A program made the translations under genes and the position numbers. Below are positions 9,301 to 18,855 of a stretch of 64,000 bases of DNA, piece by piece. Numbering within the stretch: the first letter of the stretch is position 1; each line of letters begins with the position of its first letter. The notes below the pieces were generated by a model, which ran no database searches, was not told where the DNA came from, and worked only from the letters and a program-made list of their open reading frames with translations. Location of the stretch: positions 124,001 through 188,000 of the forward strand of contig CBDHFX010000002.1 of NCBI GenBank assembly GCA_965262845.1. Reading direction: 5' to 3'. This stretch comes from ECT2AJA-044 sp965262845. GTDB lineage: Bacteria; Bacteroidota; Bacteroidia; Flavobacteriales; ECT2AJA-044.

Positions 9301-9308
9301 TAAATTTG
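9301..9308 (+). promoter_or_regulatory. -7 box upstream of dps
   Basis: TAAATTTG is a perfect match to TAnnTTTG, ending 32 nt before the dps start codon. No -33 element is seen at standard spacing. Confidence 0.55.
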
Positions 9309-9340
9309 CACGGAATGTAAACGCTAAAATTAAAAAAGTA

Positions 9341-9817
9341 ATGAGCATGAGTAAGCGACCCGGACCCAACTCCAAAGAGGGGCAGGCTATTGCAGACAGT
9401 TTAAATGCCGTTTTGGCAAACTATCAGATGCTCTATCAGAAGCTGCGAAACTTTCATTGGAATGTCGTGGGTGATGCTTTCTTTGATCTTCACGAGAACT
9501 TTGAAGTATACTATTCGAAAGCGGTGGAACACATTGATGAAATTGCGGAACGTATTCGCATTTTCGGTGGAACCCCGCTGAGCAACTACAGCGAATATTT
9601 GAAACATGCTACGATCCAGGAGGCATCTCCCGATACGGAAGCACAGGAGATGGCTGCGCAGATCACGAGTGACTTTGAAGAAATGTTGAGCTATTTCTTT
9701 AAAGCAACGGAAATTGCCGCTGAATATGGCGACACCGGAACGGTTACACTACTGCAGGAGTACACGAAGGATATGGAAAAAGACCACTGGATGCTTCGTT
9801 CCTGGTTAGGTAAATAA
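9341..9817 (+). CDS. dps: Dps-family ferritin-like DNA-protection protein
   Basis: 158 residues from the Met at 9341 (second Met two codons later); upstream in-frame sequence runs through the promoter and is excluded. The four-helix bundle is clear. The ferroxidase site is formed by NFHWNVVGDAFFDLHENFE (His, Asp, Glu at the dodecamer dimer interface), followed by EHIDEIAERIRIFGGTPLS. Dps oxidises Fe(II) with peroxide and stores iron. The N-terminus is short and only weakly basic, so DNA binding cannot be inferred. It is convergent with the TetR gene, 32 bp apart. Confidence 0.92.
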   Translation: MSMSKRPGPNSKEGQAIADSLNAVLANYQMLYQKLRNFHWNVVGDAFFDLHENFEVYYSKAVEHIDEIAERIRIFGGTPLSNYSEYLKHATIQEASPDTEAQEMAAQITSDFEEMLSYFFKATEIAAEYGDTGTVTLLQEYTKDMEKDHWMLRSWLGK

Positions 9818-9849
9818 ACCGGACCGCATAAAAAATGATGTGAGCCGGA

Positions 9850-10482
9850 TCAGAACGGGCGTTTCCCGTATTTTCGCTGGAGTGACCTGAATTGTCTCAG
9901 CCCTTTCTCCGAAAAGAAGGGTTCGAATGGCTTCAATTCCAGATAAGCGAAATATTTCAACGCCTCATCCAGATTTCCCTCAGTGGCATAAGGGATGTAC
10001 TGAATGATCCAGGCAGACCTGATCAGGGAATGGCAATCCCAGGTACAAAAACTGTCCGCAGACCTGATTGAGTCAATCAAGCCAGACTTTTTATACTCTG
10101 AGATCATTTTCCAAAACTTTTTGTAGCGGTACTCCAACTTAGCCCTGTTGGCCTCTTTTTTATTCGGGTTTGCTATCTGGGTCATTTGAAAGAGGATCAA
10201 TCCTCTGTAATTCCATTGGATCTGGCATATTTCATACTGGTATTCCCACAGATCGAACAGATCCATATCCCTGAAGGACATCGCTTCGGTAATCTTTGCG
10301 ACCTCCTCTTCATACTCCTGGTGGATACAGGTTAGTAAGTCCTCTTTTTTTGGGAAGTAATAGGTTATGTTCCCGGGGCTCAGTTTCAGACCACTGGACA
10401 AGTCTTTAATGCGCAAGGCTACAGGGCCATCGGAGTTGATCAACTTCAAGGTCCTGCGAAGGATCTTTTTTCTATTCCTCAT
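9850..10482 (-). CDS. TetR/AcrR-family transcriptional regulator
   Basis: About 210 residues from the Met at 10482 (MRNRKKILRRTLKLINSDG); another Met lies at 10518. The N-terminal helix-turn-helix is RIKDLSSGLKLSPGNITYYFPKKEDLLTCI, with the TetR hallmark of recognition helix followed by YYxF. The C-terminal ligand/dimer domain is rich in Trp and aromatic residues and not assignable. 271 bp lie between it and the MbnP-like gene and show no other gene. Its target is unknown; no divergent partner is present. Confidence 0.85.
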   Translation of the reverse strand: MRNRKKILRRTLKLINSDGPVALRIKDLSSGLKLSPGNITYYFPKKEDLLTCIHQEYEEEVAKITEAMSFRDMDLFDLWEYQYEICQIQWNYRGLILFQMTQIANPNKKEANRAKLEYRYKKFWKMISEYKKSGLIDSIRSADSFCTWDCHSLIRSAWIIQYIPYATEGNLDEALKYFAYLELKPFEPFFSEKGLRQFRSLQRKYGKRPF

Positions 10483-10753
10483 TTTCTGATATGTGTTGTA
10501 CAAAGTACGAATATGCAAAAAAGTTCGCTAATAAAATAACGTTAACTGCTCTTTTTCGTAATAGCAAATGTTACCTTGATCCGGTGTGGGTCCAAAAGAC
10601 TGTAACGCTGCCTGCATCACACGAATGGTATGTGGCTTCATACCGGAGGTTGTTCCGGGTGTTTAATGGAGCAGGGTTGCTTCATGAGGTGCCCGGGCGA
10701 TCACGACCGGCAAAAAAGCAATGCCGGTACCATGAGGCCCCTGCAGTGTATGA

Positions 10754-11488
10754 TCACTCGGTATCAAAGCTGGCTACCGCATTTTCGGTAATGCGGCGTG
10801 CCAGATCCATATTGTCCATGGTGTGCGTAGCATCATCTAAGAAGATGTCGATCGGGTCATTTGGGTTGTAGAGCACGTTTTGAACGTCGAAAGACACGTC
10901 AATGACCTGCTGACCGTATTCCGTAACCGTGATGTCAACAGGCAGGGTGGGCAGCTCGCGATATAAGGCGTCGGTACCAGTATGGTATACGAGGAGGTGG
11001 TTGAAGTTATTCGACTGGGTGCTGTCAACCCTGCCTTCATAGATCAGGAAGCGGTAGCGGGAGGCCCAGGTCCAATACATATTCTGCTGTACGCTCAAGG
11101 GGCTTGAAGCATCAAAGGTAGCCGGATCCTGAGCATTCAGGTCTTCGGGTAAACCGAGCGACATGCTGAGTCCGGTATATTTTTTGGCAGGCACGTCAAA
11201 GCTAAAGCTCATGACATCGTTCTCTGGGTCAACCAGCACCACATCACTCAGGCTTTCCTGGCTTCCACAGTCGCACTCCAGACGGAGGTTCGACAGGTAC
11301 ATTTTCAATTTAGTCACCTGATGATCGTTTCCGCCAAACGAGAAGGTTTCATTCATTCCGATCGGACTCCCCAGTGCTACGAAATGCACACGCAGGGTCA
11401 CGGTTCCGTCCTCCGGATCCTCATCTTTCCTGCAACCCAAAAAAATGGCCAGGGCAGACAGCACCGATATAACAAGTAGCTTTTTCAT
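10754..11488 (-). CDS. MbnP-family lipoprotein
   Basis: 244 residues. The signal peptide ends in FLGCRK, a lipobox with Cys19, so it is lipid-anchored in the periplasm or outer membrane. The MbnP-family pattern is visible: an N-terminal beta strand (VTLRVHFVALGSP), KMYLSNLRLEC, NMYWTWASRYRFLIYEGR, and HLLVYHTGTDALYRELP. MbnP proteins are copper/methanobactin-associated and usually sit beside a MauG-like di-haem peroxidase (MbnH); none is adjacent, so the metal role is uncertain. An inverted repeat CTGTTC/GAACAG at about 11522-11540, upstream of the start, could be an operator. Confidence 0.75.
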   Translation of the reverse strand: MKKLLVISVLSALAIFLGCRKDEDPEDGTVTLRVHFVALGSPIGMNETFSFGGNDHQVTKLKMYLSNLRLECDCGSQESLSDVVLVDPENDVMSFSFDVPAKKYTGLSMSLGLPEDLNAQDPATFDASSPLSVQQNMYWTWASRYRFLIYEGRVDSTQSNNFNHLLVYHTGTDALYRELPTLPVDITVTEYGQQVIDVSFDVQNVLYNPNDPIDIFLDDATHTMDNMDLARRITENAVASFDTE

Positions 11489-11550
11489 GGTACTGCAACA
11501 AGCAGATCAAGCTCAAAAGATCTGTTCGCTTAGTGAACAGCCTCAGGATC

Positions 11551-11588
11551 AAAGGCTCCCCTGATGCAATTTGCATCAGGGATCCTTT
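11551..11588 (-). terminator. Hairpin downstream of tRNA-Gln
   Basis: A near-perfect stem, AAAGG..CCCTGATGCAA / TTGCATCAGGG..CCTTT, with a 1-nt centre and a 2-nt internal bulge on each side. It starts 5 nt after the tRNA-Gln 3' end. The trailing T-run on the minus strand is short, so this may act as a tRNA 3' processing or termination hairpin. Confidence 0.5.
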
Positions 11589-11592
11589 ATAG

Positions 11593-11664
11593 TTGCCCGA
11601 CTAGGACTCGAACCTAGACTGACGGAACCAAAATCCGCTGTCCTGCCAATTAGACCATCGGGCA
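11593..11664 (-). tRNA. tRNA-Gln (TTG anticodon)
   Basis: A 72-nt cloverleaf on the minus strand. Acceptor TGCCCGA/TCGGGCA, D-arm GTC/GAC, anticodon stem GCGGA/TCCGT with loop TTTTGGT (anticodon TTG), T-arm CTAGG-TTCGAGT-CCTAG, discriminator A. CCA is not encoded. Confidence 0.95.
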
Positions 11665-11853
11665 ATCACGTCCGGGGGCTGCAAAGCTAACGTTTTTGTC
11701 CTTATGAAGCTCTTTTTGATGCACTGCAGAGCGACTCATCCGGCCGCAAGGCCGTTAGTTCACAGATCCGGTTTTGGGAAAACCTTAACGGGCATGGCAG
11801 CGGGCTAAATTATTATATTCGCCTATATTCGCCGCAGATAATACCTTATAAAG

Positions 11854-14800
11854 ATGGGGAAGCGCTATCATTTCATCAATAACGTGACCGGATGGGCCGT
11901 TTTTGCCATTGCGGCGGTTACGTACCTCCTGACGATCGAACCTACCACGAGCTTCTGGGATTGTGGTGAATATATTGCCACGGCCTACAAGCTGCAGGTA
12001 GGGCACCCGCCCGGAGCACCGATGTTCCAGATCCTGGGAGCGTTTTTTGCACTGTTCAGCTTTGGCAACGTAACCAACGTGGCCATGATGATCAACGTGA
12101 TGAGCGCCCTGTCGTCAGCATTTACCATTTTGTTCCTGTTCTGGACCATCACGGCCTTCGGCCGGAGAATTACCGAACGCAGCGAGGAGGAACTAAACGA
12201 CGGCAATTTGCTCGCCATCATGGGTTCCGGAGTAGTAGGCGCCCTGGCCTATACCTTTAGCGATTCGTTCTGGTTTAGTGCCGTGGAAGGTGAGGTGTAT
12301 GCGATGTCGAGTTTCTTTACGGCGATCACCCTGTGGATGATCTTCAAATGGGATCGCGACTACGGGAATCCGCACGCAAATCGCTGGATCATTTTGATCT
12401 CGCTGATGATTGGTATGGCCGTTGGGGTGCACATGCTGGCCTTGCTGGCCTTCCCGGCAATCGGCATGATCTACTATTTCAGGAAATACAAGGTGACCCC
12501 GCGCGGATTTGTGATCGCCAATCTGATAACGCTGGGTATCCTCGGAGTAATTTTCAAAGTAATTTTTCCGCTCGTGCTGAATTTCAGTTCGTGGATGGAG
12601 ATCACCTTTGTGAATGGCATGGGCCTGCCTTTTTACTCAGGAACCATTTTCGGATTCCTGATCATCATTGCAGCCCTTGTTCTTGGTTTGCGCTATACGA
12701 AGAAACGCGGCTGGGATCTGGGACACATGGCCTTACTCAGTGTGGTGTACCTGCTGATCGGATATTCCACCTTCCTGAGCCTGGTGATCCGCTCCAATGC
12801 GAATACACCGATCGATGAAAACAATCCGGAAGATGCGCCGAGTCTGCTGGCCTATCTGAACCGACAGCAATATGGGGATTGGCCGATCGCATACGGATGG
12901 TACTACAATTCTCCGCTCGACCGCCGTGAACCGTTCAAGGATGGCCGGCCAGTCTATGAAAAAGACGAGGAAAAAGGGGAATATGTCGTAGTAAACGACA
13001 TGAAAAACGCTATTCCGAATTACGACCCGGACTACCAGTCCATCTTTCCACGGATGTGGGATCGCAACGATCCGGCGCATGCCGATACGTACAAGAGCTG
13101 GGGAGGCGTAAAGACCCCGGACAGCCAAAAACCCCCGTTTGGCGCAAACCTGCGCTTCTTTTTCCGGTATCAGTTGAACTACATGTACTTCCGGTACTTC
13201 ATGTGGAACTTCTCGGGCCGGCAAAACGACGAACAGGGCCGTGGAGGCATCACGGAGGGACAATGGCTCTCGGGCCTTAAGTTCATTGATGAACCGCGAT
13301 TAGGACCACAGCAAGATCTCCCTCTGAGGCAACGCGGCAACAAGGGACGAAATGTGTATTATATGCTGCCGCTGATACTCGGGCTCATCGGGCTCATTTG
13401 GCATTGGAACAGGAACCGGCAGGATGCCTGGATCGTAACCGTACTGTTCGGTATGACCGGTATAGCCATCGTAGTTTACGTAAACCAGTACGCTTATCAG
13501 CCCCGTGAACGGGATTATGCCTATGTGGGTAGCTTTTATGCCTACGCCATTTGGATCGGTCTTGGGGTAATGGCTATCTACGATCGGCTACGCAGGAAAG
13601 CCCCGGCTAAAGTGGCGGCCCTGGCCGTGACCGGAATTTCATTGATTGCCGTACCCGGGATCATGGCCAGGGAGAACTGGGACGATCATGACCGAAGCAA
13701 CCGCTACACGGCCCGCGATTTTGCCAGGAATTATCTGGACAGCTGCGCGCCAAATGCCATCCTCTTCACCAACGGAGACAACGACACCTTTCCGCTGTGG
13801 TACGTTCAGGAAGTCGAGGGTTACCGCACCGATGTGCGCGTCGTGAATTTGAGTCTCCTGAACACCGACTGGTACATTGATCAAATGAAACGCGCAGCCT
13901 ATGACAGCGAGCCGGTACCTTTTAGCATGACCCGCGATAAATACGTCGCAAACCGGCGCGAGGTAATATACTATGTGGATAAGGGCGTGACGAACCGCTG
14001 GACCGTAGACGACTTTGTTCGCTGGATCGTCAGCGATGATCCACAGACCAAGGTCAGCGGCGGCCGCCAGCAGTTCGACTTTTTCGCAACACGGAAGATC
14101 CGCATTCCGGTTCAAAAAGAAAACGTATTGGCCAATGGCATTGTGGAGCCCGATCGCGCAGATCAGATCGTGGAATATATCGATATCGATATGGAGCAAC
14201 GCAACAGCCTCCTGCGGAGGGATCTGATGATCCTTGACCTACTGGCCACCAACGATTGGAAACGCCCAATTTACTTCGCCGTTACAGTGGGGAACCGGGC
14301 ACGTGACTTTATGTACCTGAAGGATTATCTCGAATTGGTCGGAATGGCCTATCATTTAGTGCCTGTTTCCCAGCAAGCTGACCGCACAGGTCAAATCGGG
14401 GGCGTGAACGCCGATTGCATGTACGATGCGGTCATAAACAAATTCCGATGGGGGAATATGAACCAGCCAGATGTTTATCTGGACGAAACGAATCGTCGGA
14501 TGACGCTGAATTTCCGCAACAACCTCGCCCGGTTGGCCAACAAGCTCAACCAACAGGGGAAACGGGATTCCGCCATTGCAGTCCTTGATCTGACCACAGA
14601 GCAAATGCCACACGAAATAGTGTCGTACAACTACTTTAACCTGCCCATAGCAGAGGAGTATTTTATGGCCGGCGCAAAGGACAAGGCAACGGAGATCCTA
14701 CTGACCTATTCGGATGTACTGGCGGAGGAGCTCGAATACTACAGCACTTTCCCGCGCAGCCAGCAGGAACAGATTGCCATAGAGATCCAACGCAGTTCAC

Positions 14801-14910
14801 AGTTCCTTCGGCAAATAGTACAGTTGGCTCAACGCTATGCAGATCGCGAGGTGGCGGACGATCTCAGCAATAAACTGAACAGCGCACTGGCCCTGTACGG
14901 TGTTCAGTAA
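11854..14910 (+). CDS. DUF2723 (GT117-type) membrane protein, putative protein O-glycosyltransferase
   Basis: 1018 residues. The N-terminal half carries many membrane helices and the family signature TSFWDCGEYIATAYKLQVGHPPGAP at about 31-56; the WDCGE acidic pair is the likely catalytic site of this GT-C family, which is related to human TMEM260. After the last helix (near 600) a soluble domain contains LFTNGDNDTFPLWYVQ, DVRVVNLSLLNTDWYI and a C-terminal helical part resembling TPRs. It probably transfers a sugar from a polyprenyl phosphate to periplasmic proteins. The chemistry in bacteria is inference from the family. Confidence 0.85.
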   Translation: MGKRYHFINNVTGWAVFAIAAVTYLLTIEPTTSFWDCGEYIATAYKLQVGHPPGAPMFQILGAFFALFSFGNVTNVAMMINVMSALSSAFTILFLFWTITAFGRRITERSEEELNDGNLLAIMGSGVVGALAYTFSDSFWFSAVEGEVYAMSSFFTAITLWMIFKWDRDYGNPHANRWIILISLMIGMAVGVHMLALLAFPAIGMIYYFRKYKVTPRGFVIANLITLGILGVIFKVIFPLVLNFSSWMEITFVNGMGLPFYSGTIFGFLIIIAALVLGLRYTKKRGWDLGHMALLSVVYLLIGYSTFLSLVIRSNANTPIDENNPEDAPSLLAYLNRQQYGDWPIAYGWYYNSPLDRREPFKDGRPVYEKDEEKGEYVVVNDMKNAIPNYDPDYQSIFPRMWDRNDPAHADTYKSWGGVKTPDSQKPPFGANLRFFFRYQLNYMYFRYFMWNFSGRQNDEQGRGGITEGQWLSGLKFIDEPRLGPQQDLPLRQRGNKGRNVYYMLPLILGLIGLIWHWNRNRQDAWIVTVLFGMTGIAIVVYVNQYAYQPRERDYAYVGSFYAYAIWIGLGVMAIYDRLRRKAPAKVAALAVTGISLIAVPGIMARENWDDHDRSNRYTARDFARNYLDSCAPNAILFTNGDNDTFPLWYVQEVEGYRTDVRVVNLSLLNTDWYIDQMKRAAYDSEPVPFSMTRDKYVANRREVIYYVDKGVTNRWTVDDFVRWIVSDDPQTKVSGGRQQFDFFATRKIRIPVQKENVLANGIVEPDRADQIVEYIDIDMEQRNSLLRRDLMILDLLATNDWKRPIYFAVTVGNRARDFMYLKDYLELVGMAYHLVPVSQQADRTGQIGGVNADCMYDAVINKFRWGNMNQPDVYLDETNRRMTLNFRNNLARLANKLNQQGKRDSAIAVLDLTTEQMPHEIVSYNYFNLPIAEEYFMAGAKDKATEILLTYSDVLAEELEYYSTFPRSQQEQIAIEIQRSSQFLRQIVQLAQRYADREVADDLSNKLNSALALYGVQ

Positions 14911-14963
14911 GCGCGGTATCGCCGGGTCTTCCACATGACTCCTTCGGTGTTCGCCCAGTGGGC

Positions 14964-14971
14964 TATCTTTG
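14964..14971 (+). promoter_or_regulatory. -7 box abutting the rhodanese lipoprotein start
   Basis: TATCTTTG is an exact TAnnTTTG box ending only 4 nt before the ATG at 14976, so the transcript would be leaderless or nearly so. It lies 53 bp after the DUF2723 stop, so this two-gene unit can be transcribed on its own. Confidence 0.55.
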
Positions 14972-14975
14972 CTAC

Positions 14976-15491
14976 ATGAAGCGAGTGTTCTCCGTGTTGA
15001 TGCTGCTGTTTTGTTCCGCCTGCGGCAAAGGGCAGGAGCGACCTGCGGTCGGATCCGGAGCCTACCAGGTTATGCTGAACGGACTGCTTGATCGGGACGT
15101 GCCGGAAATATCGGTGAGTGAGCTCGACAGCATCAGGAAACAGCTGATGCTGCTTGATGCCCGGGAGCAGGCCGAATATAATGTAAGTCACCTGGAATCG
15201 GCCCGGTGGGTAGGTTACGATGATTTTGACCTGAGCCGGGTAGCAGACATCCCGAAGGATTCGGCTATCGTGGTGTACTGCAGTGTGGGCTACCGAAGCG
15301 AAAAGATTTGTAAGCAGTTGCAGGCTGCGGGTTATGGCCATATCCGGAACCTCTACGGGGGTATTTTTGAATGGTCAAACGAGGAACGACCGATAGTGGA
15401 CCCCGCAGGCCAGCCTACCCGAAAAGTCCATGCCTACAACCGCGTATGGGGCGTGTGGCTTCGCAAGGGTGAAAAAGTATACAAGCCTTGA
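14976..15491 (+). CDS. Periplasmic rhodanese-like lipoprotein
   Basis: 171 residues from the Met at 14976. MKRVFSVLMLLFCSACGK is a lipoprotein signal with Cys at the lipobox. One rhodanese domain follows: MLLDAREQAEYNVSHLESARWVGYDDFDL, then the active-site loop CSVGYRSEKIC with an intact Cys, and LYGGIFEWSNEERP. It could carry sulfane sulfur in the periplasm, but no partner is evident. It ends TTGA overlapping the next gene's TTG start by 4 nt, indicating translational coupling to the GT-C gene. Confidence 0.85.
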   Translation: MKRVFSVLMLLFCSACGKGQERPAVGSGAYQVMLNGLLDRDVPEISVSELDSIRKQLMLLDAREQAEYNVSHLESARWVGYDDFDLSRVADIPKDSAIVVYCSVGYRSEKICKQLQAAGYGHIRNLYGGIFEWSNEERPIVDPAGQPTRKVHAYNRVWGVWLRKGEKVYKP

Positions 15492-16843
15492 GGCCAGCCT
15501 GGGGGAAAGTCCTTTGGTTCGCACTGCTTATCGTTTCTGCTGTGGGCTATTTCCTCCTCGCCTACCACACGGAACGATCCAATTTTTCCCAGCTTATCTC
15601 AATCGTAGCGACTCTTTTTGTTGCTTACGCGGTTTTAACCGCCTCCCGGCTGCGCAACACGGGCTGGATGCTTGTCGCTGCCTTTGTTTTTCGGGCGATC
15701 TGGATCCTTGCCCTGCCACAACTGAGCGATGATTACTTCCGCTTGCTGTGGGATGGACGCCTGTGGTTTGGCGGCATCAATCCCTTTGCGATGCTCCCCT
15801 CTGCAGCCCTTCAGCTGGAGGCCCTCCCGAAAGGCATCACACCGGAGCTTTTCGAAAAGCTCAACTCTCCGGAATACTTTAGCGTGTATCCACCCATCGC
15901 CCAGTTTACTTTCGGATGTGCAGCAGCACTGTACCCAGCGAACGACCTGGCTTCCGTGATCGTATTGCGGGGGCTGCTCTTCCTCGGCGATCTCATGGCC
16001 TTCGTATCGCTCCGCAGGATCCTCAGCCACTTTCGCCTTTCACCCGACCTGGCCTTTCTGTACCTGCTTTGCCCCCTCACCATTATCGAATTCACAGGTA
16101 ACCTCCACTACGAAGGGATTATGATGGGCTTCCTCCTCACGGCCTATTACCAGATCCTCAAACGGCGCTGGCTTTCCTCCGCCGTATTTTTCGGGCTCGC
16201 AGTCTCCACCAAGCTCATCCCGCTGATCTTCCTGCCCTTCCTTCCCCGCTTTGCCGGATGGCGCATCTCCCTCATATTTTATGCCATTGTCGGCGTAGTT
16301 TTCACCACCCTTTTTGTACCGTTCTTCAGTCCGGATCTGCTCGCAAATTTCAGCGGCAGCCTGGCTCTTTATTTCCGCCATTTCGAATTTAACGCCAGCA
16401 TTTACTACCTGGCTCGCGAGATCGGCTTCGTCCTGCGAGGCTATAACCTTATCGCCTATCTCGGTCCTGCCCTGTCGCTTCTGGCTTTCCTTATCATCAT
16501 GCTCCGGGCCCTCACGGGCCGATATGAACACCGCGAAAAAGAGCTGCCCACGGTATGGATCGGGGCACATACGGTCACGCTGCTACTGGCTACAACGGTG
16601 CATCCCTGGTACATCGGGGTATCTCTGGCATTGATGCCGCTGAGTCGATTCCGTTTTCCGGCACTTTGGGCCGCCCTGGCGTATTTGAGCTATGCAACCT
16701 ATCGTACCTCTGCTTACGTGGAGGATCTGTTGCTTGTCGGTATCGAATACGGCGTGCTGGCCTTGTTTCTCCTGTGGGAATGGCACCGATCGGCCAGGAA
16801 GCAAACAGGCCATTTGTTCAAAGCTTCCTCCATGATCCCGTAG
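15488..16843 (+). CDS. GT-C membrane glycosyltransferase (mannosyltransferase-like)
   Basis: 451 residues starting at TTG within the TTGA overlap; no nearer Met precedes the first helix. About ten hydrophobic helices. LPQLSDDYFRLLWDGRLWFGGINPF, between helices 2 and 3, is the acidic loop of the PIG-M/GT87-like fold where the catalytic Asp lies. It would use a polyprenyl-phosphate sugar on the outer face of the inner membrane. Its 3' end overlaps the convergent GT2 gene by 26 bp. Confidence 0.75.
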   Translation: MRPAWGKVLWFALLIVSAVGYFLLAYHTERSNFSQLISIVATLFVAYAVLTASRLRNTGWMLVAAFVFRAIWILALPQLSDDYFRLLWDGRLWFGGINPFAMLPSAALQLEALPKGITPELFEKLNSPEYFSVYPPIAQFTFGCAAALYPANDLASVIVLRGLLFLGDLMAFVSLRRILSHFRLSPDLAFLYLLCPLTIIEFTGNLHYEGIMMGFLLTAYYQILKRRWLSSAVFFGLAVSTKLIPLIFLPFLPRFAGWRISLIFYAIVGVVFTTLFVPFFSPDLLANFSGSLALYFRHFEFNASIYYLAREIGFVLRGYNLIAYLGPALSLLAFLIIMLRALTGRYEHREKELPTVWIGAHTVTLLLATTVHPWYIGVSLALMPLSRFRFPALWAALAYLSYATYRTSAYVEDLLLVGIEYGVLALFLLWEWHRSARKQTGHLFKASSMIP

Positions 16844-18326
16844 GATATTTGGATCGCGAATGGCAAATGCTGTAGTAGTAGACGATCCCGAAGCCAAAGG
16901 CCAGGAAAAGATGGTATGGAACCAGGCCGTAGTCGCCAGTGTGGTAGGCCAGATACAGTGCCCCCGTGAAATAAAGTGCCAGCAGGCCCTCCATCAGGGT
17001 AAACCCGTTGAATGCCGATTTTTGGTACACATTCTCGCGCCAGCGGTTGCTCCCTTGCTCTATATTGAACTTGGGCGTGCGAATAAAGGGCGATTTTTTA
17101 CCGATCAGCCCCTCTGCCACGGCAATGGCATTATGCAGGCTCATGCCCATGGAAACAGATAGGAACAAGGGAAATTTTAGCAAAAAGATTTTTAGCCTGG
17201 GTTGTGTTTCCCGATGGACAAAGCTCACCCAGTAGAACACGATCAGGATGAGCAGACCCGAAATAAAGACGCTCCCGTAGTAAAAAAGGCTTTTAAGCTC
17301 CAAAAAAGCCTCCTTGATAATCAGCATCGGCACACTTAATATGGCTGTAAGAAGGATGCATACGAACAAAAAACTGTTCATCAGGTGAAAGGTTGCGTGC
17401 AGCTTGGTGCTCCATCTCAGTGGGGCCCGCAGCACCTTTCCCAGGTTTTTGCGGGCACATTCGGCGGTTCCCTTGGTCCAGCGAAATTGCTGGGTTTTCA
17501 GAGCATTCATCGTAGCCGGTAGTTCGGCTGGCGAGCCCAGTTCCTCAATAAAATGGAATTTCCACCCTTTCAGCTGTGCCCGGTAGCTGAGGTCAAGGTC
17601 TTCGCTCAACGTATCGCTTGCCCATCCGCCTGCGTTTTCGATGCACGATTTTCGCCATACGCCGGCCGTACCGTTAAAATTGATAAAGTGGTTGGCGGCG
17701 CAGCGTCCGCCTTGTTCCACGGTAAAGTGGGCGTTCAGGGCAAAGGCCTGCATACGGGTCAGAAGGCTGTGTTCTTCATTGAGGTGTTCCCATCGCGACT
17801 GTACGAGTCCGATCGCGGGATCCGAAAAATAGGGGATACATTTCAGCAGAAAATCCGGTTTTGGAACAAAATCTGCATCGAAGATCGCCACGAACGCACC
17901 CTCTGAAACGGCCAATCCGCCCGCGAGGGCGCCGGCTTTAAACCCTTTTCGGTTGCTGCGGCGAATATGCCTGATATTTCGGCCTGCGGCCTGATAATTG
18001 ATGACCGCGTTTGCTACCAGCTTTACGGTGTCATCGGTGCTATCGTCCAGAACCTGAACCTCAAGCTGGTCTGTTGGGTAGTCCAGTGCCATGATGGCGT
18101 CAATGAGGCGCTGCACCACGTAGCGTTCGTTGTAGACCGGAAGCTGCACGGTAACTTTGGGCCAGCGATCAAATCCGGCCGGTTCCTGCCCGGTTGTTTT
18201 TTTCTGACGTCTGGCGCGCAGGTAGCTGATGACCAGACCGAGCTGCACCAGGGAGTACAGAAGAATAAAGGTCAGCATTCCGGTGTAGAGGGCGATCAGT
18301 ACGTAGCTTAGGGCCTTCATTTTCAA
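16818..18326 (-). CDS. Processive GT2 glycosyltransferase (cellulose-synthase/CESA-like)
   Basis: 502 residues. One N-terminal membrane helix, then a GT-A domain with VTVQLPVYNERYVVQRLID, LEVQVLDDSTDDT, IFDADFVP (DxD), TLSEDLDLSYR (ED catalytic base) and QQFRWTKG (QxxRW, retained sugar chain). Three or four C-terminal helices follow. This motif set defines membrane-embedded processive or glucosyl/mannosyl GT2 enzymes. Product unknown; it makes an exopolysaccharide or glycolipid. The 26-bp tail-to-tail overlap with the GT-C gene means the last eight codons of each are antisense. Confidence 0.88.
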   Translation of the reverse strand: MKMKALSYVLIALYTGMLTFILLYSLVQLGLVISYLRARRQKKTTGQEPAGFDRWPKVTVQLPVYNERYVVQRLIDAIMALDYPTDQLEVQVLDDSTDDTVKLVANAVINYQAAGRNIRHIRRSNRKGFKAGALAGGLAVSEGAFVAIFDADFVPKPDFLLKCIPYFSDPAIGLVQSRWEHLNEEHSLLTRMQAFALNAHFTVEQGGRCAANHFINFNGTAGVWRKSCIENAGGWASDTLSEDLDLSYRAQLKGWKFHFIEELGSPAELPATMNALKTQQFRWTKGTAECARKNLGKVLRAPLRWSTKLHATFHLMNSFLFVCILLTAILSVPMLIIKEAFLELKSLFYYGSVFISGLLILIVFYWVSFVHRETQPRLKIFLLKFPLFLSVSMGMSLHNAIAVAEGLIGKKSPFIRTPKFNIEQGSNRWRENVYQKSAFNGFTLMEGLLALYFTGALYLAYHTGDYGLVPYHLFLAFGFGIVYYYSICHSRSKYPTGSWRKL

Positions 18327-18441
18327 TTGTCAGGGGTCGGGGATCGTGGTACCAGCCTGTTTTTTCGTAAATTCAACGGAATGCCCTGCCAAAAAGTGCA
18401 TGGAGCGGGCTTCATTTCGGGCTTTGATACCTTCTCCTTTT

Positions 18442-18657
18442 TTAGATGTATTGCCTTTTACCCCCGGCCGCAGGAACAAAAAGCGTCCGTTTTGCGACCT
18501 GACCCAGGCAATCCCCGGATTGTTCAAGATCAAGGCTCAACATGGTTGATTCATTTTCATATTTTCCATTAACCTTTACAGCCTTCCCCGCAGTTTCATT
18601 ATTACAAAAGCTTAGTGAAAAAGCCGAAATACAAATAAGTACCCCTGAAGCCTTCAT
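18442..18657 (-). CDS. Possible small lipoprotein or lipoprotein remnant
   Basis: About 71 residues from the Met at 18657 (another Met at 18684). MKASGVLICISAFSLSFCNNE looks like a lipoprotein signal with Cys at the lipobox. The following sequence (KAVKVNGKYENESTMLSLDLEQSGDC) has the composition of a real secreted domain, but the protein then ends soon in an unconvincing basic tail, as if frameshifted or truncated. An overlapping plus-strand frame of 93 codons is judged a shadow. This marks the left border of the AT-rich island; 18327-18441 and 18685-18855 show no other gene. Confidence 0.35.
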   Translation of the reverse strand: MKASGVLICISAFSLSFCNNETAGKAVKVNGKYENESTMLSLDLEQSGDCLGQVAKRTLFVPAAGGKRQYI

Positions 18658-18855
18658 CCCAACTTTAATTCCTAGCGCTTTCATTTCAATTAAGGGGTTT
18701 GATATCGAAATTTATTTACGTCATTCTGCCAGCCCCGTTCCTACTATCATTTCTTATCCCATAGGTAAGTTTATTCAGGTTTGGGGAGCCCGGATAGCTT
18801 ACCGAAGTCAACCTGTTGTATGAATAGCCGTTGATGATCTTACTGGACGAAGCGC

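Noticed and set aside
10491..10871. 126-codon plus-strand frame between tetR and the MbnP-like gene
   Set aside because: Overlaps both flanking genes antisense and shows no motif.
18542..18823. 93-codon plus-strand frame
   Set aside because: It overlaps the possible lipoprotein on the other strand, has no signal or domain, and its composition is that of an antisense frame.
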